Assembly (NCBI GenBank): GCA_002400495.2
Contig: NVQL02000014.1
Coordinates: 51,888 to 115,887, forward strand
Length of the DNA: 64,000 nt
DNA from: Alphaproteobacteria bacterium
GTDB lineage: Bacteria > Pseudomonadota > Alphaproteobacteria > Rhizobiales > OSC116
Direction of reading: 5' to 3'
This document shows positions 9,048 to 17,829 of the stretch, piece by piece. The notes below the pieces were generated by a model. That model searched no databases, had not been told where the DNA came from, and saw nothing but the letters and a program-made list of their open reading frames with translations. Position numbers and translations under genes: made by a program. Within the stretch, counting starts at the first letter, position 1; every line of letters begins with the position of its first letter.

Positions 9048-9707
9048 TTAAGGGTTGGGAATGGCTTTGAAATTTGCACCAGAAGCCTTCATATAGGACT
9101 TCCATTCTCGCAATAGGTTTTTCACATTGACCGAAGGCCATGAGCCATTGGTGGATTTGCCAATGCCGATCATTTGAACATTACAGCCCTTTAAATATTC
9201 AACATCAGGCAATGGTAACTTGGCTTTGCCTTCCAATAGTTTATTTGGATTAACAAGGCTGGACGCTTCAATACCATCAGTGATTAACAAAATAGTATCG
9301 CCTGCGGAACAATCATATTCACCCCATTCTAATTGGGCGATAATCTCTGTAGATTGTTGTGGCTCTACGCCGCCCTTAGGAATGCTGTTCATGAATTTAG
9401 AGACAGCTTTGGCGACCTTTTCTGGTTTGGCCTTACGGGTCAATTTCACATCGAATTGTTGCAAGTTATCAAGTTTTAAATGACCGAAAGTGCGGAGTGA
9501 AACATAATCGCCTAATGGCAGTGCTAAAATCTGTTTACTCACTCGCTTAGAAATGATTTTAGCAAATGGTACGCTTGAAATCATTGGGTTGGATGCTGAT
9601 ACATCAATAGCAATATGAAGGGTTTTGGCTTGCACCTGTGCAATTGTAGAAAGTGCGATTGTGGAGCAGATAACAGCCAATTTAAGCTTGTTGTTGAAAA
9701 GTTTCAT
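9048..9707 (-). CDS. Exported VWA-like protein
   Basis: A 219-residue protein with a clear Sec signal peptide (basic start, then LAVICSTIALSTIAQVQA, cleavage near residue 27). The mature part begins LHIAIDVSASNP, a von Willebrand A type beta strand with a D-x-S-x-S metal-site motif. TILLITDGIEAS near residue 140 is a second typical VWA strand. It is therefore probably a periplasmic, metal-dependent protein-binding module. It starts 9 bp after the preceding gene with AGGAGA upstream. Its place in the transfer block suggests cell-surface or mating-related binding, which is not demonstrated. Confidence 0.72.
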   Translation of the reverse strand: MKLFNNKLKLAVICSTIALSTIAQVQAKTLHIAIDVSASNPMISSVPFAKIISKRVSKQILALPLGDYVSLRTFGHLKLDNLQQFDVKLTRKAKPEKVAKAVSKFMNSIPKGGVEPQQSTEIIAQLEWGEYDCSAGDTILLITDGIEASSLVNPNKLLEGKAKLPLPDVEYLKGCNVQMIGIGKSTNGSWPSVNVKNLLREWKSYMKASGANFKAIPNP

Positions 9708-9716
9708 AATATTCTC

Positions 9717-10670
9717 CTATTTTTGGTTGAGGTAAATTGTAGGCAAGTCAGCAATTAGCTTTTTGAGCTTGGTAATGAAGGTTTGAAGAGTTTCTGGCTT
9801 GGGTAGTGGAGTGGGGAGCGGCTCATCATTAGAAAGGTGAATTTCATCCTCAGGCACTTCCAACTCCGTCATTTGCATGTGTAGTTTCTGGATGGTTAGC
9901 AAAGTGGGTTTCATAACCGCTTCGGCGACAGCAGCATTTTCAAGTGCTATCTGATCTTCGGGCACAGCTTCCCAAGTTTCCATGCGACGATAGATGTTTG
10001 TTAATTCACTGGCACGATTAGAAAACCGTTTTGACACTTCTATAATTCGGCGAGATATAGAAACTTGCTCCATCACTGTCACAAAAGTGCTGTGCATGTA
10101 GCCAACTAGTGTATCGGTAATAGCTAGGTTGATAAAGACAAGGCCGCCCAACGCTAAGGATGTTAGTAAACCAAAATAGGGCTGCAATGCTGTCAAAACG
10201 TCACTGGCAAAGCTCGAACTGTCTTGATCATCATCTAGGTTGATAAATGCATCATCAAAATCACCTGATATAATTGAATCAAGATCATTTGTAGCCAGCA
10301 GTATAAACATACCAACAAAATAAAAGGCAACCATAAAGCGGGCAATGGTTCTAAGCCAAATTGTGATAATTGGTGCATCTCCTCTTATCATCAATACATG
10401 AAAGCCAATGATTGCCGCTAAACTAGATAGGCTTAAAATGTACACTTTAGTGGGAGTTTGATCGGTTTCTAAATCTGCTCCAAATGCTTGATCTATGATG
10501 CTGAATAGAAGTTGATATTCAATGCTTAAGCAAAGCAAGGTAATGAAGGCGCAAAAGCCGATAAGATAAAATTTTAGTTGCGACATAAATATTAAACGTG
10601 AGGCTTTTGTTTTCAGGCCACGGGCGAATGCTAACTCATCCGCACCGATGGGAATATTGGTGGTGTTCAT
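9717..10670 (-). CDS. Multi-pass membrane protein of the transfer block
   Basis: 317 residues with about four hydrophobic segments near 28-55, 75-92, 108-126 and 170-190. A long soluble C-terminal half rich in helices and Glu/Pro follows (LEVPEDEIHLSNDEPLPTPL region near 275). The start codon directly abuts the stop of the upstream gene, with AAAGGAAAC before it. I do not recognise the family. Membrane topology and position suggest a component of the mating or mobilization apparatus. Confidence 0.62.
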   Translation of the reverse strand: MNTTNIPIGADELAFARGLKTKASRLIFMSQLKFYLIGFCAFITLLCLSIEYQLLFSIIDQAFGADLETDQTPTKVYILSLSSLAAIIGFHVLMIRGDAPIITIWLRTIARFMVAFYFVGMFILLATNDLDSIISGDFDDAFINLDDDQDSSSFASDVLTALQPYFGLLTSLALGGLVFINLAITDTLVGYMHSTFVTVMEQVSISRRIIEVSKRFSNRASELTNIYRRMETWEAVPEDQIALENAAVAEAVMKPTLLTIQKLHMQMTELEVPEDEIHLSNDEPLPTPLPKPETLQTFITKLKKLIADLPTIYLNQK

Positions 10671-10994
10671 TTACTTGTTTCCTTTCGGGTTTGAAATTTC
10701 TTCTTCGATCTTGTGGCTTTCAATGCGCAAATGATCAAAGAAACCATGTCCACGCATTGATTGCGGTTCAATTGGTGCACCAGAAAGCACGCGTAATTCG
10801 ATATAGTCTTCGTTGATTTCCTTCTCTAGTTTCGATTGGTGCTTCAATAGCTCGGCGCGTTCATTTTGACGGGCTTCTTGAGTTGCCACACCCAATGATA
10901 TGATCATTGGAATCGACGGCAATTGCAGCGTCGCTAAGTCTTCTTTGATTTGTTTCGTGGGGTTGAGCTTGGTTGTATTAATGGCGTTGTGCAT
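10671..10994 (-). CDS. Hypothetical helical protein
   Basis: About 107 residues, soluble and Glu/Lys-rich, with a probable coiled coil near residues 35-65 (RQNERAELLKHQSKLEKEI). The ATG at 10994 is preferred over an in-frame ATG at 11012 because AAAGGAGAG lies immediately upstream of it. It abuts the membrane protein gene downstream. The function is unknown. Confidence 0.6.
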   Translation of the reverse strand: MHNAINTTKLNPTKQIKEDLATLQLPSIPMIISLGVATQEARQNERAELLKHQSKLEKEINEDYIELRVLSGAPIEPQSMRGHGFFDHLRIESHKIEEEISNPKGNK

Positions 10995-11059
10995 AAAACT
11001 CTCCTTTTGCAATGTTGATTGTAATGCTGGCGAAATCAGGAATGGGTGGTTTGCGGCGA

Positions 11060-11389
11060 TTATGAATTGTCGCCGTCATTACCGTGTTTTTTAAATTTAG
11101 CAGTCATACGCCGCCAAATTTCAAAATGGATTATGGCGTTAATGGTTGCCATAGCCACTAATATGTAAGTACCTGAAACAAGCGCAGACATAACCCATAG
11201 AGCATTGCCGAGACCCATCAGAAAGCGACCTAGGCGGCTCGCTTTGTCGCCAGCAATTGGATTTTTTAAATTACCTAGCAACATAGAAAAACTAGAGGTA
11301 AGTAAAATGGTGCCAGCAACGAAACCAATCGCGCTGCTGGCAAGTAAGGCAAATAAAGCAGGGTCAGGCATTGTCATTCGCCACTTCAT
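11060..11389 (-). CDS. Small membrane protein
   Basis: 109 residues with three probable membrane segments (FALLASSAIGFVAGTILLTS, FLMGLGNALWVMSALVSGTY and a short following one), then a basic C-terminus. The start overlaps the upstream gene by up to 26 bp; an ATG at 11377 would reduce the overlap to 14 bp. Translational coupling is likely. No family is recognised. Confidence 0.58.
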   Translation of the reverse strand: MKWRMTMPDPALFALLASSAIGFVAGTILLTSSFSMLLGNLKNPIAGDKASRLGRFLMGLGNALWVMSALVSGTYILVAMATINAIIHFEIWRRMTAKFKKHGNDGDNS

Positions 11390-12014
11390 ACCAGTCGCTT
11401 AAAATTCTTGGGCTGGCTTCTGATAAGTCTTTATCAGTGGCCTCTAACACCAAACCTCGAATGGCTTTTTTGTTAGGCTCAGACGTTAAGTGCAAATGCA
11501 TGTTCGCTGGCTGAATGGTTTTTAAGAACTGCTTGGTTGGATAGAAGCCAACTCGAGTGAAAGATTTAGCCGATGCAACATTAACATCACCATCGGGCAA
11601 TATCCTAACATCAGCTTTGGCCATAATGTCACCGCCGAACTTACGCTTCTCGGCTTTAAAGCTGGCTGCAATCATAGGGGACGATAAACCGCCTTCTTCC
11701 TGTAGTGAAATAACGCCCATAAATACCAAAGACATTCGGTTAAGGTTTTTTGTGCGCTTATAATAAAGCGCAGCCGATACATCACCATTTATCAACGCAA
11801 ATGTAATGCCGTGATCAGGCGTTAAAATGTCGTCAAAGCTTAGTGCATTCAACTGTGGGTGATGATTGCCCAACACAATATTATAACCGACCGCATATTG
11901 TGCTAGATATTGATGAGGCGTTTGGGTTATATCGAAATTCACGATTTCAACATCACCTTTAACAAGGCGCATATTTGGGGCTGGTTGGTTGTTTTGTACG
12001 GTAGTAAATGGCAT
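11364..12014 (-). CDS. Hypothetical protein of the transfer block
   Basis: 216 residues, soluble and apparently beta-rich, without signal or membrane segments. Notable stretches are GYNIVLGNHHPQLNALSFDD near residue 43 and KAIRGLVLEATDKD near 183. A GGAG-type site precedes its ATG. It lies second in the leftward operon. I do not recognise the fold; replication, partition and mating roles are all possible. Confidence 0.58.
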   Translation of the reverse strand: MPFTTVQNNQPAPNMRLVKGDVEIVNFDITQTPHQYLAQYAVGYNIVLGNHHPQLNALSFDDILTPDHGITFALINGDVSAALYYKRTKNLNRMSLVFMGVISLQEEGGLSSPMIAASFKAEKRKFGGDIMAKADVRILPDGDVNVASAKSFTRVGFYPTKQFLKTIQPANMHLHLTSEPNKKAIRGLVLEATDKDLSEASPRILSDWYEVANDNA

Positions 12015-12098
12015 AATTGCTCTCCTTCGAGGCTATAATATCTGCAGCGAAATTTGAAATGGGGTGTTGGCGCATCATTTGATTGATGCGCCGAATTT

Positions 12099-12539
12099 TT
12101 ATTTGCTATTATCATTACTTGGGCGAATGCCCCACAACATCGCCTTGTTCGGGAACATCAAACGGGTCAGGCTGAATAAGGCTACTAATCGGGAACGATT
12201 TTCTTTTCTTACACGTAATGCTTTTACCAAAGGCTCTTTTGTAAGAATTTGACTGCGAAACCATTCTGATGGAGTTTCAAGCAGATTTTCATACTCTTCT
12301 TCAAGAAATATTTCTTCGCCTTTCACGTTTACAAATGAGCCGTCAAAGTCACGGTATTTGTCGACGTAAAAGTTGACACATTGTCTTCTTGGCTTATCTA
12401 TAAGTATGTCTCTTACGCTGTTGAGTGCATCCAGTATAAAGTCATCAGTTAATTCAGCTTCGGTAACCACTCTACAGGTGTTCTTACCAAATTGTACTTG
12501 GGTGCTTGCATCTGCGACATTGTAAATTCTTGTATCCAT
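12099..12539 (-). CDS. First gene of the leftward block, hypothetical
   Basis: 146 residues, soluble, acidic in the middle (DFDGSFVNVKGEEIFLEEEY) and basic near the C-terminus. GGAGAG lies 5 bp before the ATG. It is the promoter-proximal gene of the operon running left to the terminator at 6203. The leader carries a 14-bp palindrome. It has no recognised domain. Confidence 0.58.
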   Translation of the reverse strand: MDTRIYNVADASTQVQFGKNTCRVVTEAELTDDFILDALNSVRDILIDKPRRQCVNFYVDKYRDFDGSFVNVKGEEIFLEEEYENLLETPSEWFRSQILTKEPLVKALRVRKENRSRLVALFSLTRLMFPNKAMLWGIRPSNDNSK

Positions 12540-12570
12540 ATTTTCTCTCCATCTGCGTTTAAGGTTGAGG

Positions 12571-12584
12571 AGATTTCGAAATCT
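12571..12584. promoter_or_regulatory. 14-bp palindrome in the leader of the leftward operon
   Basis: AGATTTCGAAATCT is a perfect palindrome 32-45 bp upstream of the ATG at 12539. A TGACGTCA palindrome lies about 15 bp farther out. Together they could be operator sites for the transfer operon or for the rightward promoter of the gene at 12778. Palindromes of this length occur by chance a few times per 64 kb, so the promoter location is the main support. Confidence 0.4.
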
Positions 12585-12777
12585 ATTTAATTGACATGTG
12601 ACGTCATCAATAAAAATATTATTGCGTAAAATAACTTCCCTTAAAATCGTTAAACTAGGGGAAACAATGGTTATTAATGGGGAGAAGGGGAAAAGTGGGG
12701 AAACAAATAATCTAATTATTATAGAGTGTTAAAGAAATTTTATTGCACATTTATTAAATGTAAAATACAATGTATAA

Positions 12778-13446
12778 ATGAATATTAATAGTGAGCATTT
12801 AGGAACCTATGAGGTACAGATTGAAGAAGTTTGGGACGAGGATTTTGGAGATTGTATTAGGGAAACGTGGAAAAAAGATAGTGTTGTTCACAGAATTGGC
12901 GCACCTGCAATAGTGTCCAAAAACATTGAAACAAATGAAATAATCCAAGAAGAATGGTATTTGCATGGACTATTGAGCCGTGAAGATGATAAACCTGCTC
13001 GAATTTTCACTAATGATCAAATTAAATTGTTGGAATGGTTCGTAGAAGGTAAAGCTCATAGACATGGCAAACCCGCAATATTAGAAGTGACTTCGACGGG
13101 GCTGGTTTCTACTGAAGAGTGGTTTGATCACGGCAAACGAAATAGAGAAAATGGAGCTGCCGTTATATGGCGCGATCATGAATCTGGTGTTGCTTATAAT
13201 GAGCTTTGGTATCAACAAGATATTAAACACAGAATTGGAGGTGCAGCGTGCATTTCTAGAGACACAAACACTGGAATTATAATTGAAGAATATTGGTTTG
13301 AAAACGGTGTTCATTCAATGAATAGCAACGGCACATTTTACACAAAAAGGCATGGAGACACTGCTGAAATCCTTGAGTTTAAATATCTTCGCGACCTAAC
13401 AGGTGAAGTAACCTTAGGTAATTTACCGTTCGATTCTCAACCTTAA
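12778..13446 (+). CDS. W/HR/GPA-repeat protein of the cargo region
   Basis: 222 residues built from about six repeats of 33-36 residues. Each is centred on E-E-W-(Y/F)-x-x-G-x-x-H-R-x-x-G-x-P-A, for example EEWYLHGLLSRE, LEWFVEGKAHRHGKPA and ELWYQQDIKHRIGGAA. Such MORN/YwqK-like beta repeats occur in bacterial and viral proteins and usually bind other molecules. There is no convincing Shine-Dalgarno before the ATG. It starts the AT-rich rightward cargo block. A sensor or adaptor role in a conflict system is conceivable, not shown. Confidence 0.65.
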   Translation: MNINSEHLGTYEVQIEEVWDEDFGDCIRETWKKDSVVHRIGAPAIVSKNIETNEIIQEEWYLHGLLSREDDKPARIFTNDQIKLLEWFVEGKAHRHGKPAILEVTSTGLVSTEEWFDHGKRNRENGAAVIWRDHESGVAYNELWYQQDIKHRIGGAACISRDTNTGIIIEEYWFENGVHSMNSNGTFYTKRHGDTAEILEFKYLRDLTGEVTLGNLPFDSQP

Positions 13447-13504
13447 CTTGAATCTTGATTTTTCATATCGTTTAACTTAGTAATAATATTGGTAATATTA
13501 TTAG

Positions 13505-14692
13505 GTGGGTCGTGTGTTGAAAGTGAATAGAATATATATTCAGGATGGCAATGAAATTTGCAAACTTTTTACAGAAGGTGTGCTTTCAAAAAGTAATAAA
13601 ACAGTTTTAAAAGCCCTTACTTTAAAAATCGATGTGGCCATAGATTCTAGAGGAAACGCATGGCTCGCAGATAGAATATTAAGATATCAATCTTTGCTTG
13701 AAATAGAGACTCGCATTGAACATTGGCGGAACATCAAAAAATATTCTAAACAAATTAAAGAGTATAAAGCCAATGGCGACAAGAATAAGATAGAAGACTT
13801 AGCGGCCTTAGAGCGCTTAGAAGCAAATCTAGTTTTTGAAAAATCTCAGTATATTGGAGAAATTAAAAAAGGGGTTAATAGCGGTAGACGACAAATGTTT
13901 GTTCCTCTTTTACTTATGTATTTGTGCGAAGACCACCCAATCTTAGCGAAAGAATATTATGAAGATGTAGGACTTAATAAGTCGTTTCCTGATGAAGTTG
14001 TAGAAGACATGACGCAAAATCATAACCCGTCAAGTGATCAAGAATCTGTTATTTCAGAGCATTTGAGTGTTGATGATAAAGAGCGAGAATTATTCAGAAA
14101 AGCAATTATTAATTACTTAAGTAGCAATATAACCAGCTTCGAACTTCATTTTCCTCAATCCCCTCCTGAAATATGCGATATAGTAGGTTCGTTTTATTGT
14201 CGAAAGCCAGATGTTTTAGTTCAAAAAAATGGAATTGAGTATCAAATTGGTGTGTCATTTAATAAAATTCAGCTTGAATTTAAAGCGGAAGGTCTATCTC
14301 TAGAAAAAACTAGTATCGAACAATTTAGTCGGACTAATGGAGCGTATGAAATTACATATTTTCCAAGAGACAAAAACCAACTAGAATGGGAAATGACTAT
14401 TGCAATTAAAAAAGGCCGTCAAAGTCTAAGCGGCAGTTTGTTGGATCCAGAAAATGAGATTGTTTTTTTTGCAAGAATTTTAGATGATATGAGTAGAGGG
14501 TCTCTTTCTATGAAACACGTAATAAGTAAGGGTGCTCTAAATCTTAAAGGAATTGGTAAGTATGTTGTTGGTGATGAACTTCCTGACAGAGCAATTATTG
14601 TAGAACAAATTTTTAAAAACCTAGTTATTGAATTATTTGGAGATGAAACAAAAGAATACTTTGTTGGTAGTGGTTGGGAATCGGATGAATAA
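13505..14692 (+). CDS. Hypothetical protein coupled to the ankyrin protein
   Basis: 395 residues, soluble. The N-terminal half is helical and charged (including a probable coiled coil near 75-125). The C-terminal half is mixed alpha/beta with FYCRKPDVLVQKNG and EYQIGVSFNKIQLEF near residues 230-262. The start is GTG; a second in-frame GTG at 13514 has better spacing from AGG. Its stop overlaps the true start of the ankyrin gene by 8 bp, so the two form a coupled pair. No domain is recognised. AT content is higher than in the flanking chromosome. Confidence 0.62.
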   Translation: MGRVLKVNRIYIQDGNEICKLFTEGVLSKSNKTVLKALTLKIDVAIDSRGNAWLADRILRYQSLLEIETRIEHWRNIKKYSKQIKEYKANGDKNKIEDLAALERLEANLVFEKSQYIGEIKKGVNSGRRQMFVPLLLMYLCEDHPILAKEYYEDVGLNKSFPDEVVEDMTQNHNPSSDQESVISEHLSVDDKERELFRKAIINYLSSNITSFELHFPQSPPEICDIVGSFYCRKPDVLVQKNGIEYQIGVSFNKIQLEFKAEGLSLEKTSIEQFSRTNGAYEITYFPRDKNQLEWEMTIAIKKGRQSLSGSLLDPENEIVFFARILDDMSRGSLSMKHVISKGALNLKGIGKYVVGDELPDRAIIVEQIFKNLVIELFGDETKEYFVGSGWESDE

Positions 14693-16430
14693 AGATTTTG
14701 AGAAAAAAATTAATGATGCGATTGAAAAGATGTATGCCGTTAAGGATTCGAAGTCTTCCAATTTTATGCATCTCTTTAAATTATCGGGCTTACCTGACGA
14801 CGCATTAATTGGACTTGAAATTAAGGGGGCGGATTTAAGAGGCGTAGATTTACGGCTATTGAATCTTGAAAACGCAGTATTCAAGAATTTTAAAAGGGAT
14901 GAAGACACTATCTTTCCTGATTCATTTAGAGGAGTACATTCTTTAATCTTTGAGGAATTACCAATTTTCTCGGCAATAGAAAAAGGTAATAATGAACTTG
15001 TTCTGCAACTGGTAAAGTCTGGCGTTGATATTAATGCCTATGATGATGATTATAATACTCCACTGATGTTAGCTTGCAAATTAGACAACGAGGCTATTGT
15101 AGTGGAGTTAATTCGGCGGAAAGCTAACATTGAAGCAGTCACAGAAGATGGAAGTAATGCGCTAATGTTAGCTTGCAGCGAAGGACATGACATTATTGTT
15201 GAAACGTTGCTCAAATATGGAGCGAATATTGACGCGACCACATCAAACGGCAGAAGTTCACTCATGTTTGCGAGTTATTCAGGGTTTAATGATGTTGTAG
15301 AAATTTTATTGGATCAAAGTGCTTCTGTACACACTGTTGCTGAAGATGGACGAAACTCTTTAATGATAGCTTGTGAATATGGGCATGAAGAGGTTGTTGA
15401 AAGCTTGATCAAAAACGGAATTGACCCATCATATTGTGGGGACAATCAAGTCACTGCCTTAATGATAGCATGTCAGTTTAACCGACAACGAATAGTTGAG
15501 GTTCTGCTTACGCAAATAAATAATGTGGATGCAAAAACAGTTGACGGTGCAACAGCATTAATGTTTGCAAGCCAAGACGGGAATGTAGAAATAGTTAAGG
15601 AGCTCGCTTTACAAGGAGCAGATCTTGAAGCCGAAGACGACAAAGGATACACAGCATTAATGCTAGCAAGTAGGTACGGAAATGAGGATACAGTGCAAGC
15701 GTTGCTTAATAATAGCGCAAATATTGAGGCGAAGAATAAAAAAGGATATACGTCACTAATGCTCGCTAGTTTAAATGGAAATGAAGACACAGTGCAAACC
15801 TTGCTTAATAATAGTGCAAATATTGAAGCTAAGAATAAAAAAGGATATACGTCACTAATGCTTGCCAGTAGGAATGGTTATAAACATACGGTACGTGCTT
15901 TGCTAAGTAATAATGCAAATGTGGAAGCTAAGAACAACAAAGGATACAGATCTCTAATGCTTGCTAGCCTTAACGGTAATGAAGGTGCTGTGCAGACATT
16001 GTTGAATAATGGCGCAAATATTGATGCTAAAAATAATAAAGGGTACACTCCTTTAATGCTTGCCAGTCAAATTGGTTATAAAGAGTCTGTGCAGACGTTA
16101 CTTAGTAATCATGCAAATGTTGAGGCGAAGAATAACAAAAAATTTACCTCTTTAATGATTGCTAGTCAGAATGGTAAAGAAAGCATTGTGCAGATACTGT
16201 TGAGCAATGGTGCGGATATTGAGGCTAAAACTGATCAATGCTATACGTCTTTATTGACAGCTTGTGAGTATGGGCATGAAGCGGTAGTTTCTATGTTGCT
16301 TGAACACGGAGCAAAAATAGATAGAATTTCCTTTGTTGAAAATAGGGAAATGACTGGATTGTCCTTTGCGAAGGAGCGTGGACATAGTGGTGTTGAGAAA
16401 ATATTATTGAGTGCTGGAGCAAAAGAATAA
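14685..16430 (+). CDS. Ankyrin-repeat protein with about 15 repeats
   Basis: About 581 residues. The first 80 are a helical head followed by a short pentapeptide-like run (LKGADLRGVDLRLLNLENA-type, seen as IKGADLRGVDL). From about residue 90 there are some 15 ankyrin repeats of 33 residues (G-x-T-S-L-M-L-A-S-x-x-G-x-x-x-x-V-x-x-L-L). The ATG at 14685 overlaps the upstream stop and is preferred to the longer frame beginning at 14628, which lies wholly inside the upstream gene. No signal peptide is present. The head plus coupled partner suggests a cytoplasmic sensor/effector pair. Confidence 0.85.
   Translation: MNKDFEKKINDAIEKMYAVKDSKSSNFMHLFKLSGLPDDALIGLEIKGADLRGVDLRLLNLENAVFKNFKRDEDTIFPDSFRGVHSLIFEELPIFSAIEKGNNELVLQLVKSGVDINAYDDDYNTPLMLACKLDNEAIVVELIRRKANIEAVTEDGSNALMLACSEGHDIIVETLLKYGANIDATTSNGRSSLMFASYSGFNDVVEILLDQSASVHTVAEDGRNSLMIACEYGHEEVVESLIKNGIDPSYCGDNQVTALMIACQFNRQRIVEVLLTQINNVDAKTVDGATALMFASQDGNVEIVKELALQGADLEAEDDKGYTALMLASRYGNEDTVQALLNNSANIEAKNKKGYTSLMLASLNGNEDTVQTLLNNSANIEAKNKKGYTSLMLASRNGYKHTVRALLSNNANVEAKNNKGYRSLMLASLNGNEGAVQTLLNNGANIDAKNNKGYTPLMLASQIGYKESVQTLLSNHANVEAKNNKKFTSLMIASQNGKESIVQILLSNGADIEAKTDQCYTSLLTACEYGHEAVVSMLLEHGAKIDRISFVENREMTGLSFAKERGHSGVEKILLSAGAKE
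15642..16235 (+). repeat. Six tandem 99-nt units within the ankyrin gene
   Basis: Units begin at 15642, 15741, 15840, 15939, 16038 and 16137, each encoding K-G-Y-T-x-L-M-L-A-S and ending near A-N-I-E-A-K-N. Units 2 and 3 are very close at nucleotide level as well as protein level. This points to recent expansion within the array, whereas the flanking repeats are much more diverged. Confidence 0.85.
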
Positions 16431-16511
16431 AATACAAATTTTTGCATTAAACATAAATTTATTGTACAATAGTAAGTATTGAAATCTGGGCGCATATTCG
16501 CTCCGTCAAGC

Positions 16512-16620
16512 TTAGAAAACTTGCGTAAACATTGATCTTATGTGAGGTCGGATGGCCGCTGAATAAAGTCTCCGACTGAATAGGTGGCGGTATGTTTACG
16601 TACTTTTCTAACGTCCGACC
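16512..16620. other. Structured intergenic element with nested inverted repeats
   Basis: TTAGAAAA plus CGTAAACAT at 16512-16532 are mirrored by ATGTTTACG plus TTTTCTAA at 16592-16611. GGTCGGA at 16546-16552 can pair either with TCCGAC near 16571 or with TCCGACC at 16614-16620, giving mutually exclusive folds. CTGAATA occurs twice in the loop. It fills the leader of the gene at 16651. It could be an attenuator, an sRNA, or a recombination/transfer site. Confidence 0.5.
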
Positions 16621-16650
16621 ACCAAGGTCTAAATAATTTAGGGGTGTGGA

Positions 16651-17400
16651 TTGGACAATCAAATAAACGATTTTGAAGATAGTATTTTAGAACAGGCAGA
16701 AAAACGCCGTGTTCAGGATTTTGATGACCTTCAAAATGAATTGGGTGGTAATGATGTAGGTCGTATCATGCGTTTTCTGTCTGCGGATGCTCGCGCACAT
16801 TTAATAGAAAAACGGACGGGTAAAAATTTAAACGGATTAAACGCATTAGAAATAATGCTTTTAACCAATCCAGAATATGCCCGAGCCTATGAAGGCGCAA
16901 TGAATGCCCTTGAGGATGCAGAATTCGCAACAGAACGGGCATTGATTAAATTGGAAGCCAAGTTGGAGACTGCAAAAGCGGGTTTACAATTAAGTTTGGA
17001 TAATGCTGCTGAACTTACCGATGGTACAAAGGTGTTTTCGGACAAAGGCAATAAATTCAAAAATGAAAATGGCGACATTATTGATGATGATTTAGCAACT
17101 CAAATTGAGCTACAAGGAAATGAACCATCTTATGAAACATATTCTGAGGATAAAAATTCTGTCCAAATGCTAGAAAACTCAATCTATGAAGTGCGTGTTT
17201 ATCAGACCGATGTTCTTGGAAATGCGCGGGCTAGATTAAGTAATACAACTAGCCCTGAATCTAAAGAAAATGTGATGGATATTAAGGACAATATCCGAAG
17301 TCAACGACCTGAATTAGTGCGCTTAGAAATGCAAAATGAAGATTTATCAAAGACTATACAGAATGCTCAACATTTTGAGATTTCTGAGCCTCAGATATAG
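16651..17400 (+). CDS. Hypothetical coiled-coil protein
   Basis: 249 residues, acidic and helical, starting with TTG preceded by AGGGG 7 bp upstream. Residues about 85-120 form a probable coiled coil (EFATERALIKLEAKLETA). The N-terminal part contains GRIMRFLSADARAHLIEKRTG. It is soluble with no signal. No family is recognised. It follows the structured 16512-16620 leader and is convergent with the small exported protein gene downstream. Confidence 0.55.
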   Translation: MDNQINDFEDSILEQAEKRRVQDFDDLQNELGGNDVGRIMRFLSADARAHLIEKRTGKNLNGLNALEIMLLTNPEYARAYEGAMNALEDAEFATERALIKLEAKLETAKAGLQLSLDNAAELTDGTKVFSDKGNKFKNENGDIIDDDLATQIELQGNEPSYETYSEDKNSVQMLENSIYEVRVYQTDVLGNARARLSNTTSPESKENVMDIKDNIRSQRPELVRLEMQNEDLSKTIQNAQHFEISEPQI

Positions 17401-17407
17401 TTTCATT

Positions 17408-17755
17408 TTATCTTTGTGAATAATCAAATGTACCACAGTGTTTTCTGATAACGGCAAAAATCACTCCGCGTGGATGAAAATCTGGGTAGTTTTTCATTAC
17501 ATTGTAAATTTCTTTATTACTTTTCTCTTCATTAGAAATGTACCATGTCTCCAAACACTCTTGATGTTTTTTGTCATTGTAACTCGCAATCAAACCCGCC
17601 GTTCCAACAGTGGTACGAATATACAGGCTTTTATTACCATCCGACCATTCCAAAAAATCAGAACTTTTAAATGTTTCTGCTGCATATGCCTGTGTGCAGA
17701 ATAACGTGAATACCGCATATACGCTTGCGATGAAGACTGATTTTAGCATAATCAT
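17408..17755 (-). CDS. Small exported protein, Rap1a/Tai-like
   Basis: 115 residues with a signal peptide (SVFIASVYAVFTLFCTQAYA, cleavage before AETF). The mature domain carries two Cys (about residues 77 and 107) and the pattern SSDFLEWSDG ... C-L-E-T-W ... YPDFHPRGVIFAVIRKHC. This resembles the Rap1a/Tai fold of periplasmic immunity-like proteins, judged by eye only. It is the only minus-strand gene in this part of the cargo block and is convergent with its neighbour. Confidence 0.55.
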   Translation of the reverse strand: MIMLKSVFIASVYAVFTLFCTQAYAAETFKSSDFLEWSDGNKSLYIRTTVGTAGLIASYNDKKHQECLETWYISNEEKSNKEIYNVMKNYPDFHPRGVIFAVIRKHCGTFDYSQR

Positions 17756-17829
17756 AATGGAAGGTTTTTGTTATAGCATATATGTAAATCAAACATCAGT
17801 AGCAAAAAGTTGAAACGTTAATGAATCTG

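Noticed and set aside
14628-14684. Longer N-terminus for the ankyrin protein
   Set aside because: It lies wholly within the upstream gene; the overlapping ATG at 14685 gives a normal coupled start.
15642-16235. Regular 99-nt repeats considered as a CRISPR or satellite array
   Set aside because: Units are in frame, encode ankyrin repeats and have no unique spacers.
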